Assembly (NCBI RefSeq): GCF_001542915.1
Contig: NZ_LNNH01000004.1
Location: 48,539-112,538, forward strand
Length of the DNA stretch: 64,000 nucleotides
Origin: Peribacillus simplex
Lineage (GTDB): Bacteria > Bacillota > Bacilli > Bacillales > DSM-1321
Direction of reading: 5' to 3'
Positions 18,039 through 27,031 of this stretch are shown piece after piece. The position numbers were made by a program, and so were the translations under genes. Numbering within the stretch: the first letter of the stretch is position 1; every line of letters begins with the position of its first letter. The notes beneath the pieces are model-generated. The model was not told the origin of the DNA. It did not search any database and saw only the letters and a list, made by a program, of their open reading frames with translations.

Positions 18039-18161
18039 GCAGCTACAACATGATAAATTAGGATAGAATAATATTATATTTTACATTTTATTCTACCTTC
18101 CCAGTCGTAACAAACACCCTGTCGATAATTGTTACCATTATATGACGGATTGTCGGTTTAC

Positions 18162-18190
18162 TTTCAATTGGTTGGAAATGGTATTATAAT
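18162..18190 (+). promoter_or_regulatory. probable tatA promoter
   Basis: TTTCAA, 17-bp spacer, TATAAT, about 40 bp before the tatA ATG. Confidence 0.45.
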
Positions 18191-18229
18191 CAAGGTATGT
18201 TTAATTATAACACCAAAGGGGTTGTATCC

Positions 18230-18421
18230 ATGTCGAACATTGGAGTACCTGGTCTAATTCTCATCCTGATATTGGCACTAATAATATTTGGTCCGAAGAA
18301 ACTTCCTGAGATTGGCCGTGCATTTGGACAAACGCTTCGTGAATTCAAAAAGTCCACGAATGAATTAACAAAAGGCGATTATGAGGAAGATAAGAAATTA
18401 CAACAAAAAAATCATGAATGA
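18230..18421 (+). CDS. tatA: twin-arginine translocase subunit TatA
   Basis: A 63-residue protein with a single N-terminal helix ([22 protein letters not shown] in adjacent blocks), the invariant FGPKKLPE hinge, and an amphipathic helix ([15 protein letters not shown]) before a charged tail. TatA oligomers form the pore-like element for folded-protein export. AAAGGGG precedes the ATG at 18230. A hairpin (GGCGTAAGA/TCTTGCGCC, 18432-18459) lies before tatC and may reduce tatC expression relative to tatA. Confidence 0.93.
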   Translation: MSNIGVPGLILILILALIIFGPKKLPEIGRAFGQTLREFKKSTNELTKGDYEEDKKLQQKNHE

Positions 18422-18501
18422 TTAAACGGTGGGCGTAAGATGGAATCGTCTTGCGCCTTTATGCTGGAACAAAGACACTGATTTTGAAGGCGTGATCAAT
18501 A

Positions 18502-19248
18502 GTGGAAGATAAAGAACTAAATATCATCGATCATCTCGATGAACTAAGAAAACGGCTCATCATAACAGCTGTTGCTTTTATCATCTTTTTTATCGCCAGT
18601 TTTATTTATGTTGAAGAAATTTATCATTGGTTTGTGAAGGATCTTGATTTTGACCTGATGGTATTGGGCCCAAGTGATATCATTTGGATTTACTTCATGC
18701 TTTCCGGCGTGGTGGCCATTGCAGCAACGATACCGATAATTGCCCTGCAAATCTGGTTATTCGTCAAGCCTGCCTTGATGCCGAATGAAGTAAGGGCGAC
18801 GCTTTCCTATATCCCGGCACTTTTTCTGCTATTTATTGGAGGCCTGGCATTCGGTTATTTCGTCATTTTCCCGACGATCCTCCAGTTCTTGATTGAATTG
18901 GGAGATGGGATGTTCATAACGAATTTCACTGCGGATAAGTACTTTTCATTCGTCTTCAATATGACCATGCCATTTGCAGTTTTGTTCGAGCTTCCCGTCG
19001 TTACGATGTTTTTGACCTCCATCGGCATCATCAATCCGTATGTGCTTCAAAAGTTAAGGAAATATGCGTACTTTGTTCTCGTGGTCATCGCCGTATCGAT
19101 CACGCCGCCTGACTTTATGTCAGACTTCCTGGTAATGGTTCCGTTGCTGCTATTATATGAAATCAGCATTTCCTTATCAAAGGTCGTCTATAAACGCAAG
19201 GTGAAACGTGAAAGTTTGCGTGATGGCAACATTGAAGAAGGTATATGA
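18502..19248 (+). CDS. tatC: twin-arginine translocase subunit TatC
   Basis: A 248-residue six-helix membrane protein, the twin-arginine signal receptor of the Tat system. Signatures are HLDELRKRLI at the N-terminus and the FGYFVIFP and YFVLVVIAVSITPPD segments. The start is GTG at 18502 and the first residues EDKELNIIDHLDELR match the family. It forms a TatA-TatC minimal system with the gene 80 bp upstream. No Tat substrate gene is adjacent. A strong hairpin terminator follows the stop. Confidence 0.95.
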   Translation: MEDKELNIIDHLDELRKRLIITAVAFIIFFIASFIYVEEIYHWFVKDLDFDLMVLGPSDIIWIYFMLSGVVAIAATIPIIALQIWLFVKPALMPNEVRATLSYIPALFLLFIGGLAFGYFVIFPTILQFLIELGDGMFITNFTADKYFSFVFNMTMPFAVLFELPVVTMFLTSIGIINPYVLQKLRKYAYFVLVVIAVSITPPDFMSDFLVMVPLLLLYEISISLSKVVYKRKVKRESLRDGNIEEGI

Positions 19249-19288
19249 AAAAGACCCATGAAGGCACCTGTCCTTCATGGGTCTTTTT
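19248..19288 (+). terminator. terminator after tatAC
   Basis: A 17-bp near-perfect stem (AAAAAGACCCATGAAGG and its complement) ends in five T; it may work in both directions. Confidence 0.9.
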
Positions 19289-19403
19289 GTATTCTTGATA
19301 ACAAGCATGATTTGTCCTATTTTTTACACATTTGAATATTTATACTTTTGGATTTATTGTGTATAATGTAAGCAATCGGTTGAAAATGAGGATTGATATT
19401 TTG

Positions 19404-19649
19404 ATGTTCAAATGCTTGGAATTCAAAGATTGTTTTGGACATAAGGTCACCATTTCAGAAATACCTGTCTTACTGCCTAGTGATCCGAATTTTTTTATGT
19501 TGACCGTGCGTTTGGAAGTATTCGTAAAGAAAGTTTTTGCCAATAAAGATCATAAAGAGAGTTACTCATTTAAGCAATATTTAGCATCCGTGCTCAAATG
19601 GCCTGTATATAACACAATTTTTCCTGGGAATTTACTTAATAATGCTTGA
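19404..19649 (+). CDS. ypmP: DUF2535 family protein YpmP
   Basis: An 81-residue soluble protein beginning MFKCLEFKDCFGHKV and ending LKWPVYNTIFPG. This pattern recalls YpmP/DUF2535, which in B. subtilis lies next to ilvA. The ATG at 19404 has TGAGGA 10 bases upstream; ATG/TTG codons further upstream to 19332 are also in frame. The function is unknown. It is followed by an unusually long structured terminator. Confidence 0.65.
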   Translation: MFKCLEFKDCFGHKVTISEIPVLLPSDPNFFMLTVRLEVFVKKVFANKDHKESYSFKQYLASVLKWPVYNTIFPGNLLNNA

Positions 19650-19653
19650 TGCG

Positions 19654-19759
19654 GACTGTTCCATCGCTAACTAATCCGATAATAGAGATGCCCCGAATTC
19701 CACGAGATATCGAATGAAGCGGCATCATTTAAGGTTAGTGGATGGAACGGTCTTTTTTT
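19654..19759 (+). terminator. long structured terminator or small RNA after ypmP
   Basis: An 18-bp outer stem (19654-19671 with 19735-19752, two G-T pairs) encloses ~63 bases that can form an inner GATGCC/GGCATC stem. Eight T follow. Ordinary terminators here have loops of 4-12 bases. Confidence 0.6.
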
Positions 19760-19874
19760 GTGTAATCATTTCGAGGCGAAGCATGCCTCGGGATGACAAA
19801 AAGGACCTTAGGTTTAAATGCTTACCTTGAGTAGGTATAATACAATAGATATGTTAATTTAGGGATGTGTATTG

Positions 19875-20717
19875 ATGAATAAAGTAAAGATAGTGACAGA
19901 CTCAACGGTGGATATGACACCGGAAGAACTGGAATATTATGATATCACGATGGTTCCTTTATCGATTTCCATTGATGGGGAAACCTTTTTGGATAAAGTC
20001 GAAATCGAACAGGAAGAATTCCTGAAAAGGATGAACCGTTCAAAAGAACTTCCGAAAAGCTCACAGCCTGCGGCAGGAACGTTTATGGAGGTTTACAACG
20101 AGCTTGGCAAAGACGGCACGGAGGTCCTTTCCATCCATATGACAGGTGGTATGAGCGGGACTGTACGCTCTGCGGAAAGTGCCGCAAGCATGTCCGACGC
20201 GAAGGTAACCGTTTTTGACTCGAAATTCATTTCCAAGTCGATGTCTTTCCAAGTGATCGAGGCCGCAAAGCTTGCGAAAGAAGGGAAATCCGTTGCAGAA
20301 ATAATCGAAAGGCTGGAGCATATCAAGAAACAGTCAAGCCTGATCATTGTCATCGAAACACTGGATAACCTTGTTAAGGGCGGCAGGATTGGGAAAGTTT
20401 CCGCTTTTATCGGTTCACTGCTTCACATCAAGCCGATAGCGCTTTTGGAGGATGGTGTATTGCATCCGGTTTCCAAAGCCAGAAGCCAGTCACAGGTCGT
20501 GAAGTTCATCATCAAGAAATTCAAGGAAGATACGGATGGTAAAAAAATCAGGGGCATTGGTTTTGTACATGCCAACGGTTTCGAATTGGCGGATAAAGTC
20601 CGTCATGCCATCAGTGAACTATCTGGCTTTCAGGATTTAAAGATAGAAGAAACCACCGCCGTTGTCAGTACCCATACAGGTGAGGGCGCCATGGCAATCA
20701 TGTATTATTGGGATTGA
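19875..20717 (+). CDS. degV: DegV family fatty-acid-binding protein
   Basis: A 280-residue DegV protein that probably binds a long-chain fatty acid. It contains VTDSTVDMT, LPKSSQPAAGTF, the THTG-type C-terminal motif STHTGEGAMAI and the IKPIALLEDGVL segment. The ATG at 19875 follows AGGGATG; TTG at 19872 is the alternative. TATAAT at 19836-19841 is a likely -10 element. It is one of two DegV paralogues in this window; the position just before ypmQ-ypmR-ypmS matches the YpmP-side DegV of Bacillus. The ligand and partner kinase are unknown. Confidence 0.87.
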   Translation: MNKVKIVTDSTVDMTPEELEYYDITMVPLSISIDGETFLDKVEIEQEEFLKRMNRSKELPKSSQPAAGTFMEVYNELGKDGTEVLSIHMTGGMSGTVRSAESAASMSDAKVTVFDSKFISKSMSFQVIEAAKLAKEGKSVAEIIERLEHIKKQSSLIIVIETLDNLVKGGRIGKVSAFIGSLLHIKPIALLEDGVLHPVSKARSQSQVVKFIIKKFKEDTDGKKIRGIGFVHANGFELADKVRHAISELSGFQDLKIEETTAVVSTHTGEGAMAIMYYWD

Positions 20718-20853
20718 GATGAATATTATCGGTTAGGTTCTTCCTTTTGACATAGATTATCGCTCCATAGAAAGAGGTACTGTCCTCCATGCAAAGGTTC
20801 TGTTAGAATGAAAGAAGTATCAGAATATTTTATACATAAAGGACGGGGTAGAA

Positions 20854-21444
20854 ATGAGAAAGCTGCATGTGCTAATGGCAGCTATGGGGGCATCGATACT
20901 ATTGCTATTGACGGCATGTGGTTCAAGTGGTGTCCCGGAAGCGAAAAATTGGGACCTTGAGGATTTTAGTTACATCGATCAGGATGGCAAGCCTTTTTCA
21001 AAAAGTGATCTCAAGGGTAAGGTTTGGGTAGCGGATTTTATCTTTACCAGCTGTGAAACGGTCTGTCTGCCGATGACCTCCAATATGTCGAAGCTGCAAC
21101 AGCAATTGAAGGATGAAGGGATAGAGGATGTGGAATTCGTCTCCTTTTCTGTCGATCCCGAAATAGACAAGCCGGATGTATTAAAGAAATTTGGTGATCA
21201 ATTTAATGTCGATTATAAAAATTGGCATTTTTTGACTGGTTATGGTCAGGGAGAAATCGAGCAATTTGCACTGGATAATTTCAAGACGATCGTCAAAAAA
21301 CCAGAAAAAGAGGATCAGGTCATTCATGGAACCAGCTTTTTTCTCATGGATCAAGACGGCAAGATCATTCGCGATTATACGGGTCTGCAGGACATCCCCT
21401 TTGAGGACATGATCAAGCATATAAAAATCCTGCAAAATTATTGA
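20854..21444 (+). CDS. ypmQ: SCO1/SenC family lipoprotein YpmQ
   Basis: A 196-residue lipoprotein with signal peptide and lipobox LLTAC (acylated Cys22). The thioredoxin-like domain carries the CxxxC copper/thiol motif Cys67-ETV-Cys71 and a conserved histidine in VIHGTSFF. SCO proteins help to load the CuA site of cytochrome oxidase or act as thiol oxidoreductases, outside the membrane. B. subtilis has BsSCO (YpmQ), needed for cytochrome caa3 oxidase. The ATG at 20854 follows GGACGGGG. A terminator follows. Confidence 0.92.
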   Translation: MRKLHVLMAAMGASILLLLTACGSSGVPEAKNWDLEDFSYIDQDGKPFSKSDLKGKVWVADFIFTSCETVCLPMTSNMSKLQQQLKDEGIEDVEFVSFSVDPEIDKPDVLKKFGDQFNVDYKNWHFLTGYGQGEIEQFALDNFKTIVKKPEKEDQVIHGTSFFLMDQDGKIIRDYTGLQDIPFEDMIKHIKILQNY

Positions 21445-21472
21445 ACAGGCTACTGACCTGTTCTTTTTTTTT
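21443..21472 (+). terminator. terminator after ypmQ
   Basis: GAACAGG/CCTGTTC stem followed by nine T. Confidence 0.85.
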
Positions 21473-21892
21473 CGGCTGTGTTCGCATAATTTGTTGCTAT
21501 TGCCCAAGTCATGCGTTGTGTTTGATATCCCCGTGAACGCCCGTGGTTTCATCTGACCCGATCTTCCGGCAGGAGCCTTGCATTTCCGCCAGGATCAACC
21601 TTAAATCGCTTCGTTTTAAAAACAAAACCTTTACGAAAAGAACTTTTTTTTGTTTACCTTGCTTTATATTGGGGTAAGTGGAACAGTCGAGTGGATTTTT
21701 GAAGAAACGGATGAACTGAAGAATGATTTTACATGCTCAGTACATGCTAAATTTTATAGGACTAGCTTTAATTCGCGGCATTTTTCATATCATATGGTAG
21801 GAAAGGCTATCGCTTGAATTATAGCGGAGGTATATTGTTTGCAATCTTTCGTTTTCTACATGATATAATATATGGGTAGGAAGGTGAGGGCC
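21473..21892. other. gene-free stretch between ypmQ and ypmR
   Basis: No coding region is visible. TATAAT at 21863-21868 may belong to the ypmR promoter. The segment at 21535-21595 (CGTGAAC...TCCGGCAGGAGCC...TTTCCGCC) may be a much-decayed GC-rich repeat, but this is uncertain. Confidence 0.4.
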
Positions 21893-22735
21893 ATGAGATA
21901 CAGAATCACCTGTCTTTTCATATGCATAGTTTGGATTTCTGGTTGCGGTCAAAGCGAAACGGCTTCAAGCCAACCAGCTGTTCAGCAGAAAAGCATCGTT
22001 AAGCTGAGTGAAAAGGAAACGATTCCTGCCAGCTTTTTTCCGGATCCTGTGAAAATCGTGTCAATTGGCGATTCCTTGACTCAAGGCGTCGGTGATAGCA
22101 AAGATAATGGCGGGTATCTGCCTTATTTACAAAATAAGCTGGAGAAAGAGCCATCGATTACTTCTGTAGAGATGATCAATCATGGTATACGCGGAAATCG
22201 AACCGATCAACTTTTGAAAAGACTGGATAAGGCAAGAATTAAAAAAGACATTGAACAAGCTGATTCGGTCGTCGTCACAATCGGTGGCAATGATATCATG
22301 AAGGTGTTTAAAAAGAATTTCTCGAATTTGGAATTGAATCAGTTTAAGGCGGCAAAATCAGGGTATGAAAAAAGATTGAGGCAGATACTCGATAAGGTGC
22401 GCTCAGAAAATGACCATGCCCAAATTTACCTTGTAGGCGTGTATAATCCGTTTTCCAAGTGGTTCGGGGATTTTTATGAGCTTGATCTGATCATGAATGA
22501 TTGGAATGAAAGTGGCAAAGAAATTATCGAAGAATATGATTCAGCTTATTTTATTGAAATAGCAGATATTTTCAAGAATTCCGATGAAGATTTGCTTTAT
22601 GCTGAAGATTATTTTCATCCGAATGATCGTGGTTATGAATTGATTGCGACAAGAATTTATAATGACATGGATATCACCACTATTGGAAAGGACACGTTGG
22701 AAGCAAGTGCCAAAGGAGATGATGACCAAGAATGA
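21893..22735 (+). CDS. ypmR: SGNH/GDSL lipase-esterase family lipoprotein YpmR
   Basis: A 280-residue lipoprotein with a short signal peptide and lipobox ISGC. The SGNH blocks are SIGDSLTQGVG (nucleophile Ser), IRGNRTDQ, IGGNDIM and the catalytic Asp/His in DYFHPNDRGYE. It would act outside the membrane on an ester or acetyl group; the substrate is unknown. The ATG at 21893 has AAGGTGAGG upstream. Its last four bases overlap the ypmS start (ATGA), so the two are coupled, as in B. subtilis. Confidence 0.88.
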   Translation: MRYRITCLFICIVWISGCGQSETASSQPAVQQKSIVKLSEKETIPASFFPDPVKIVSIGDSLTQGVGDSKDNGGYLPYLQNKLEKEPSITSVEMINHGIRGNRTDQLLKRLDKARIKKDIEQADSVVVTIGGNDIMKVFKKNFSNLELNQFKAAKSGYEKRLRQILDKVRSENDHAQIYLVGVYNPFSKWFGDFYELDLIMNDWNESGKEIIEEYDSAYFIEIADIFKNSDEDLLYAEDYFHPNDRGYELIATRIYNDMDITTIGKDTLEASAKGDDDQE

Positions 22736-23316
22736 CAAAGGTCAAATGGAAGACTTTGTTTTTTTCCCTCTTAGCGATAAACATCCTGGTCATCCTGTTC
22801 GTTCTGATTTTAGTGAATTTACCCGCTAAAGACAAAGAACTCATACCAAAGGTTAGCCACGAGGAAGATATCCAATTTCAAATTCACACAAATCGTGAAG
22901 ATTTGACAAGACTGATCAATCAGTATCTCGATAAGGAAGGATTGACAGGTCCCATGCATTACGAAGTATATTTGACGGACGAGGTCGAGTTGTATGGGAC
23001 GATGCCATTTTTCAATCGTGAAGTGGAAATGAAATTAACTTTCGAGCCGATTGCTCAAAAGAACGGGGACTTGGTGTTAAAGCAAAAATCTATTGCGGTC
23101 GGCCGAATGAATCTTCCTGTGTCATATGTAATGAATTTAATAAACGAACGCTATAATATGCCGGAATGGGTCAGCATCAGGCCAAATGATGAAAGTATTT
23201 ACGTTTCGTTACAGGATATGGAATTGAAAAGTGACATCAGGGTCAAAGCGAAGGATTTCAATCTTAAAAAGGATGATATTTCGTTTTTATTGACCATCCC
23301 ATCATCGTTTCAGTGA
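22732..23316 (+). CDS. ypmS: YpmS family membrane-anchored protein (DUF2140)
   Basis: A 194-residue protein with one N-terminal membrane segment (FFSLLAINILVILFVLILV) and an extracytoplasmic domain of about 160 residues. This has the DUF2140-type beta-rich pattern: VEMKLTFEPIAQKNGDLVL and LPVSYVMNLI. It may bind a lipid or cell-wall component; nothing here proves a function. It is translationally coupled to the esterase ypmR by a 4-bp overlap, which suggests a shared role at the membrane surface. A terminator follows. Confidence 0.82.
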   Translation: MTKVKWKTLFFSLLAINILVILFVLILVNLPAKDKELIPKVSHEEDIQFQIHTNREDLTRLINQYLDKEGLTGPMHYEVYLTDEVELYGTMPFFNREVEMKLTFEPIAQKNGDLVLKQKSIAVGRMNLPVSYVMNLINERYNMPEWVSIRPNDESIYVSLQDMELKSDIRVKAKDFNLKKDDISFLLTIPSSFQ

Positions 23317-23333
23317 TCGAGGGGAAATGGATG

Positions 23334-23367
23334 AAAAAACCAGGATTGATATGTCCTGGTTTTTTTA
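23334..23367 (+). terminator. terminator between ypmS and the convergent DUF4397 gene
   Basis: AAAAAACCAGGA/TCCTGGTTTTTT stem with T run; A-rich on the other side, so it may serve both strands. Confidence 0.85.
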
Positions 23368-23368
23368 T

Positions 23369-24112
23369 TTATGGAGATAACATAATTGATTCTAAGCGGT
23401 CTGTTTCATGATTCAAGCCGATTATATAAAGGGTCGAAGCTGTATTTTCTTTAAATTCCATATCAGGCAATGAGGATACGATTCGTTTTGTCCCGGCTTC
23501 CCTTGCATCGAAATCAACAATCATGGGATGGATCGTGAGATAGTCACTTGCCTGTTGGAAAGAGATCTCTTCGAATACGACATCCCCATCTTTTACGGCA
23601 ATATCGACCGAAGGCATTGCGCGTGCCAAATGTATGAAGCGGAACTTTGCTTCATTTTGAGGGACAAAGGGCAGATCAATGAATGGTAAGAGTGTCAAGG
23701 ACTCATTGGCAAAAGCGGCGGCGAGCGTATAAGATGTCCCTCCTTCGAGCTCCAGGTTCCGGCTGAGCAGGGGCGAACGGGTTTCTTCATTCAAATATAT
23801 GTCCAACTGGTGCCTTCCAGCAGGGAAGGTCATGTAACGACTGCTTTCTTTAAATGAGAGGTTTTTGAAAATAGGGACTCCATTTACATGAATATCCATG
23901 GAGGGGGCAGCTGAAGCAACTTGTAAAATGCGCATTTGTGCAGGAAGTGTGACTTTCATTTGTTCATATTTCAGTTGTTGTGACGCTTTTTCAAGATTTT
24001 TCAAATGTTTCTGGGAATAATACTCATGTAGCTTTGGATTGCTGTATTGATAATAAGACGATAGTAAACCATAGGTTTTCGCTTTTTGTAAAAATGATTG
24101 TGTATCGCTCAT
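23369..24112 (-). CDS. DUF4397 domain protein
   Basis: A 247-residue protein with an N-terminal helical, Lys/Tyr/Gln-rich part (about 1-55) followed by two related beta-rich DUF4397 units. Each starts with a similar phrase: LQVASAAPSMDIHVNGV and IHLARAMPSVDIAV. No signal peptide is evident, so it may be cytoplasmic, spore-associated or exported by another route. GAGGTG lies 7 bases before the ATG; a TTG two codons upstream is also possible. It is encoded opposite to its neighbours. The function is unknown. Confidence 0.78.
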   Translation of the reverse strand: MSDTQSFLQKAKTYGLLSSYYQYSNPKLHEYYSQKHLKNLEKASQQLKYEQMKVTLPAQMRILQVASAAPSMDIHVNGVPIFKNLSFKESSRYMTFPAGRHQLDIYLNEETRSPLLSRNLELEGGTSYTLAAAFANESLTLLPFIDLPFVPQNEAKFRFIHLARAMPSVDIAVKDGDVVFEEISFQQASDYLTIHPMIVDFDAREAGTKRIVSSLPDMEFKENTASTLYIIGLNHETDRLESIMLSP

Positions 24113-24283
24113 TTCCAAACACCTCGCATTTTTCCATTATGACTCCATCTTACGGGGGAATGCCAATGTGTGTGTCTGACCCATTCATTGAAAAGATGGA
24201 TGAAACGGCATATTATTTTACAGGGCAAAGTAAAAGCGTTAAAATGCATTCAATGAATCGTTTGTAAAAAGGGAGGATTTCTT

Positions 24284-24820
24284 TTGACGAAACAGTTAGA
24301 GAAAGCAACATTCGCAGGCGGATGCTTCTGGTGCATGGTGAAACCGTTCGATGAGCAGCCTGGTATCGAATCCGTTATTTCCGGATATACCGGCGGGACA
24401 ACGGAAAATCCCACGTACAAGGAAGTTTGCTCTGAAACCACGGGACATTTTGAAGCTGTTCAAATTACATTTGATCCAAAAGTCTTTCCATATGAGGACA
24501 TAGTCGAGTTGTTTTGGCAGCAAATCGACCCGACCGATGCCGGAGGACAATTTTATGACCGGGGAAGTTCCTATCAAACGGCAATTTTTTATCATGACGA
24601 AAAACAACGCGAAATTGCTGAAGCATCCAAAGCCGAGCTTTCGGCGAGCGGCAAATTTTCGAAACCGATCGTAACGCCGATCATACCAGCGGCTCCATTT
24701 TATCCAGCAGAGACCTATCATCAGCATTATTATAAAAAGCAGCCTGAGCATTATGAAAGATATTCGACCGGTTCGGGCCGAAAAGCATTTATACAAAATT
24801 ATTGGGGGGATAAAAAATGA
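24284..24820 (+). CDS. msrA: peptide-methionine (S)-S-oxide reductase MsrA
   Basis: A 178-residue methionine sulfoxide reductase A. The nucleophile is Cys14 in [11 protein letters not shown], and the family motifs [13 protein letters not shown] and HQHYYKKQP are present. The start is TTG at 24284 with GGGAGGA 8 bases before. It is coupled to msrB by a 4-bp ATGA overlap, so both sulfoxide diastereomers are repaired by one transcript. It is cytoplasmic. Confidence 0.95.
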   Translation: MTKQLEKATFAGGCFWCMVKPFDEQPGIESVISGYTGGTTENPTYKEVCSETTGHFEAVQITFDPKVFPYEDIVELFWQQIDPTDAGGQFYDRGSSYQTAIFYHDEKQREIAEASKAELSASGKFSKPIVTPIIPAAPFYPAETYHQHYYKKQPEHYERYSTGSGRKAFIQNYWGDKK

Positions 24821-25245
24821 AAAGTAAAGACGAATTGAAGCAGAAACTTTCACCGATCCAATATGAAGTCACGCAAAACAACGGAACAGAACCAGCGTTC
24901 CATAATGAATATTGGAATTTGAAGGAAGCAGGGTTATATGTGGATATCGTTTCAGGTGACCCACTGTTCACTTCAAAGGAAAAATTCGATTCAGGCTGCG
25001 GTTGGCCAAGTTTTACGAAACCGCTTAAAGAAGAAGAAGTAGTGGAAAACCTTGATACGAGTTACGGAATGAGAAGAATCGAGGTTCGTTCAAAAAATGC
25101 CGATTCCCATCTTGGTCATGTTTTCAATGATGGACCGGGACCATCCGGGCTGCGTTATTGCATCAATTCCGCATCTTTACGGTTCATACCGCTTGAAGAC
25201 CTTGAAAAAGAAGGGTACGGAGAATACAAAAAGCTATTTGATTGA
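24817..25245 (+). CDS. msrB: peptide-methionine (R)-S-oxide reductase MsrB
   Basis: A 142-residue MsrB. The resolving-cysteine motif [12 protein letters not shown] and the catalytic-cysteine motif [12 protein letters not shown] are present. The zinc-binding CxxC pairs found in many MsrB proteins are absent, as in the B. subtilis enzyme. The start overlaps msrA. A bidirectional terminator follows between msrB and the convergent esterase. Confidence 0.95.
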   Translation: MKSKDELKQKLSPIQYEVTQNNGTEPAFHNEYWNLKEAGLYVDIVSGDPLFTSKEKFDSGCGWPSFTKPLKEEEVVENLDTSYGMRRIEVRSKNADSHLGHVFNDGPGPSGLRYCINSASLRFIPLEDLEKEGYGEYKKLFD

Positions 25246-25249
25246 ATGT

Positions 25250-25280
25250 AAAAACCCCGATTCATTTATCGGGGTTTTTA
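25250..25280. terminator. bidirectional terminator between msrB and the SGNH gene
   Basis: A perfect AAAAACCCCGAT/ATCGGGGTTTTT stem with T runs on both strands. Confidence 0.9.
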
Positions 25281-25284
25281 CAAT

Positions 25285-26373
25285 TTAATCGGTGATGATC
25301 GATGCAATCCTGACAGATGGGATGGTATCCTGGTCGAATGCTTTTATTCTCCCCGCTACCTCAAAACGGACGGTATGCGGACCGGGAGGTAGTCCGTTTG
25401 TGACGTATATATATCTTTCCCGGGCGAATGGCCACCATGTATTCAATGTCGTGACTTCATTGCCGTCGATCCAGACTTTGACCTCTCCGCCATCCGGACT
25501 TCTCAGCAGCTTTACGCCAAGAATGCTTCCGTTGAATTGATAATCTATCACACTGCCTTTTTCACTGCTTGTATAATAGCCGCCTTTAGGACGGAAGCCC
25601 TTCATTTTTTCATAGTGTTCAATTTCCGATAATTCTAATTCCGCATGGGCGTGAAGCTTAGAGGGAAGCGCTGCTACAGTCTTTTCCCGTTTGACGTTAT
25701 CCTGGAAGCGATCATAAATGGCATTCGCATAAAATCTATAGCCAAGACCATTCGGATGAACCAGATCTTTAGTCAACTGTTTCTCCGTATAACCGGAATT
25801 CCTGAATACCGGACGCATATCAACATTCGTTGCGCCGTAATGATTGGATAAACGTGCAATCGCGGCAGCAAATTCGTCCTGCTTCAAGGAACTTTCCGTT
25901 ATCGTAAACAATTCTGCATGAGGGTGAAGGTGTTTTGCTTTTCTGATCAATGCCTCATAGGTCATCGTAAAATCGTCGACATTCATATATTTTCGGTCAT
26001 TCTCACCAAATACGATGAAAATCAAATCCTTATGTTCATGTTCCCTTCTTTGGGAAAGCTTGAATAGACCCTCAAAAGCAGTGGAGCCGCTTTGGACTAC
26101 ATAATCGCCGTGTAAACGGGAATCATCTTTTTCGTTCATTTTATGTTCTAACTGTTTGAACCATGTCAGGCTAGGATTTTCAGCGCCAGATCCCCTGCCG
26201 ATACTGTCACCGATAACGAGATATTGAATGGGCTGTCCTGATTGGAATTTTTGATAAACATTTATCGAATCATCTGATCCATAGGTTTTAGGAACTTTTT
26301 GAAGGATATAGCTGATAAGAAGAATCGTGGCGATTGCAGCGAAAGGGATGAAGGATTTTGCGTACTTTTTCAA
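25285..26373 (-). CDS. extracytoplasmic SGNH hydrolase with C-terminal beta domain
   Basis: A 362-residue protein with an N-terminal membrane anchor (FIPFAAIATILLISYIL), an SGNH hydrolase domain (about 50-235) and a C-terminal beta-sandwich-like domain (about 250-360). Catalytic blocks are VIGDSIGRGSG, VFGENDRKY and the Asp/His of DLVHPNGLGY. The start is TTG with GGGGGAA upstream. Such proteins remove acetyl groups from polysaccharides or peptidoglycan; a cell-surface deacylase role is plausible but not proven. It is the second SGNH enzyme in the window and unrelated in layout to ypmR. Confidence 0.82.
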   Translation of the reverse strand: MKKYAKSFIPFAAIATILLISYILQKVPKTYGSDDSINVYQKFQSGQPIQYLVIGDSIGRGSGAENPSLTWFKQLEHKMNEKDDSRLHGDYVVQSGSTAFEGLFKLSQRREHEHKDLIFIVFGENDRKYMNVDDFTMTYEALIRKAKHLHPHAELFTITESSLKQDEFAAAIARLSNHYGATNVDMRPVFRNSGYTEKQLTKDLVHPNGLGYRFYANAIYDRFQDNVKREKTVAALPSKLHAHAELELSEIEHYEKMKGFRPKGGYYTSSEKGSVIDYQFNGSILGVKLLRSPDGGEVKVWIDGNEVTTLNTWWPFARERYIYVTNGLPPGPHTVRFEVAGRIKAFDQDTIPSVRIASIITD

Positions 26374-26600
26374 TTGTGTTCCCCCGTTTAACCTTTTATG
26401 TATCCATTATAGGAATGGGATAGCTTAAAGAGGCTAAGAATTGTTTTTTCCTTATTATATCCCAAATTCAACGTAACACAATAAAATAAGAAACGTTTTT
26501 TGACATTTTTCTTGGTTATTTTTAGTGGTTCATCCCTGAAGGATGTAGCGATGAATTCGAAAGTTTTCCCTAAATCAAGAAAAAATGGGCAAATACACAG

Positions 26601-26628
26601 ACCAAGGCGGGCGTATTGACATATGGTA
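26601..26628 (+). promoter_or_regulatory. sigma-K-like promoter before yjcZ
   Basis: AC (26601-26602), 17 bp, then CATATGGTA (26620-26628) matches the sigma-K pattern AC-N16/17-CATANNNTA about 45 bp before the start codon. A late-sporulation promoter suits a YjcZ-family gene. Confidence 0.5.
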
Positions 26629-26670
26629 AGGTGTAAAGAGAAATCAGAATTCTAAAAGGAGTGAAACTTT

Positions 26671-26835
26671 ATGTACGGATATGGTGGATTTGGCGGAGGA
26701 TACGGCTATGGTGGTGGTAACTGCGGCGGTGGCGGTGGATACGGTGGCGGTTGCGGCGGATTTGGATCAGGCTTCGCATTAATCGTTGTCTTGTTCATTC
26801 TGTTGATTATCATCGGTGCTTCATTCTGTTGCTAA
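26671..26835 (+). CDS. YjcZ family small sporulation protein
   Basis: A 54-residue protein, rich in Gly, Tyr and Cys in its first 34 residues (MYGYGGFGGGYGYGGG). It ends in one transmembrane helix, FALIVVLFILLIIIGASFCC. This GY-rich plus ALIVVLFILL pattern is the YjcZ signature. AAAAGGAGTG lies before the ATG. YjcZ proteins are made during sporulation; here a sigma-K-like promoter precedes the gene. A tight terminator follows, so it is monocistronic. Confidence 0.85.
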   Translation: MYGYGGFGGGYGYGGGNCGGGGGYGGGCGGFGSGFALIVVLFILLIIIGASFCC

Positions 26836-26847
26836 TGGAATAGACTA

Positions 26848-26876
26848 AAAGACCAGTTGAGAAACTGGTCTTTCTT
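26848..26876 (+). terminator. terminator after yjcZ
   Basis: An 11-bp AAAGACCAGTT/AACTGGTCTTT perfect stem with a TTTCTT tail. Confidence 0.8.
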
Positions 26877-27031
26877 CATGTTGGAATGACAGGGACGGGA
26901 ATGACTCTAAAGATTGCCGACCATATATGGACAGGCAGGATTCATGCGGTGCACCCTTTTTAAGCGGCTTGATTTTTCTTTATTGACCATTTCTGCTAAA
27001 ATAACGACTATGTAATGTAATGAAGGGAGAA

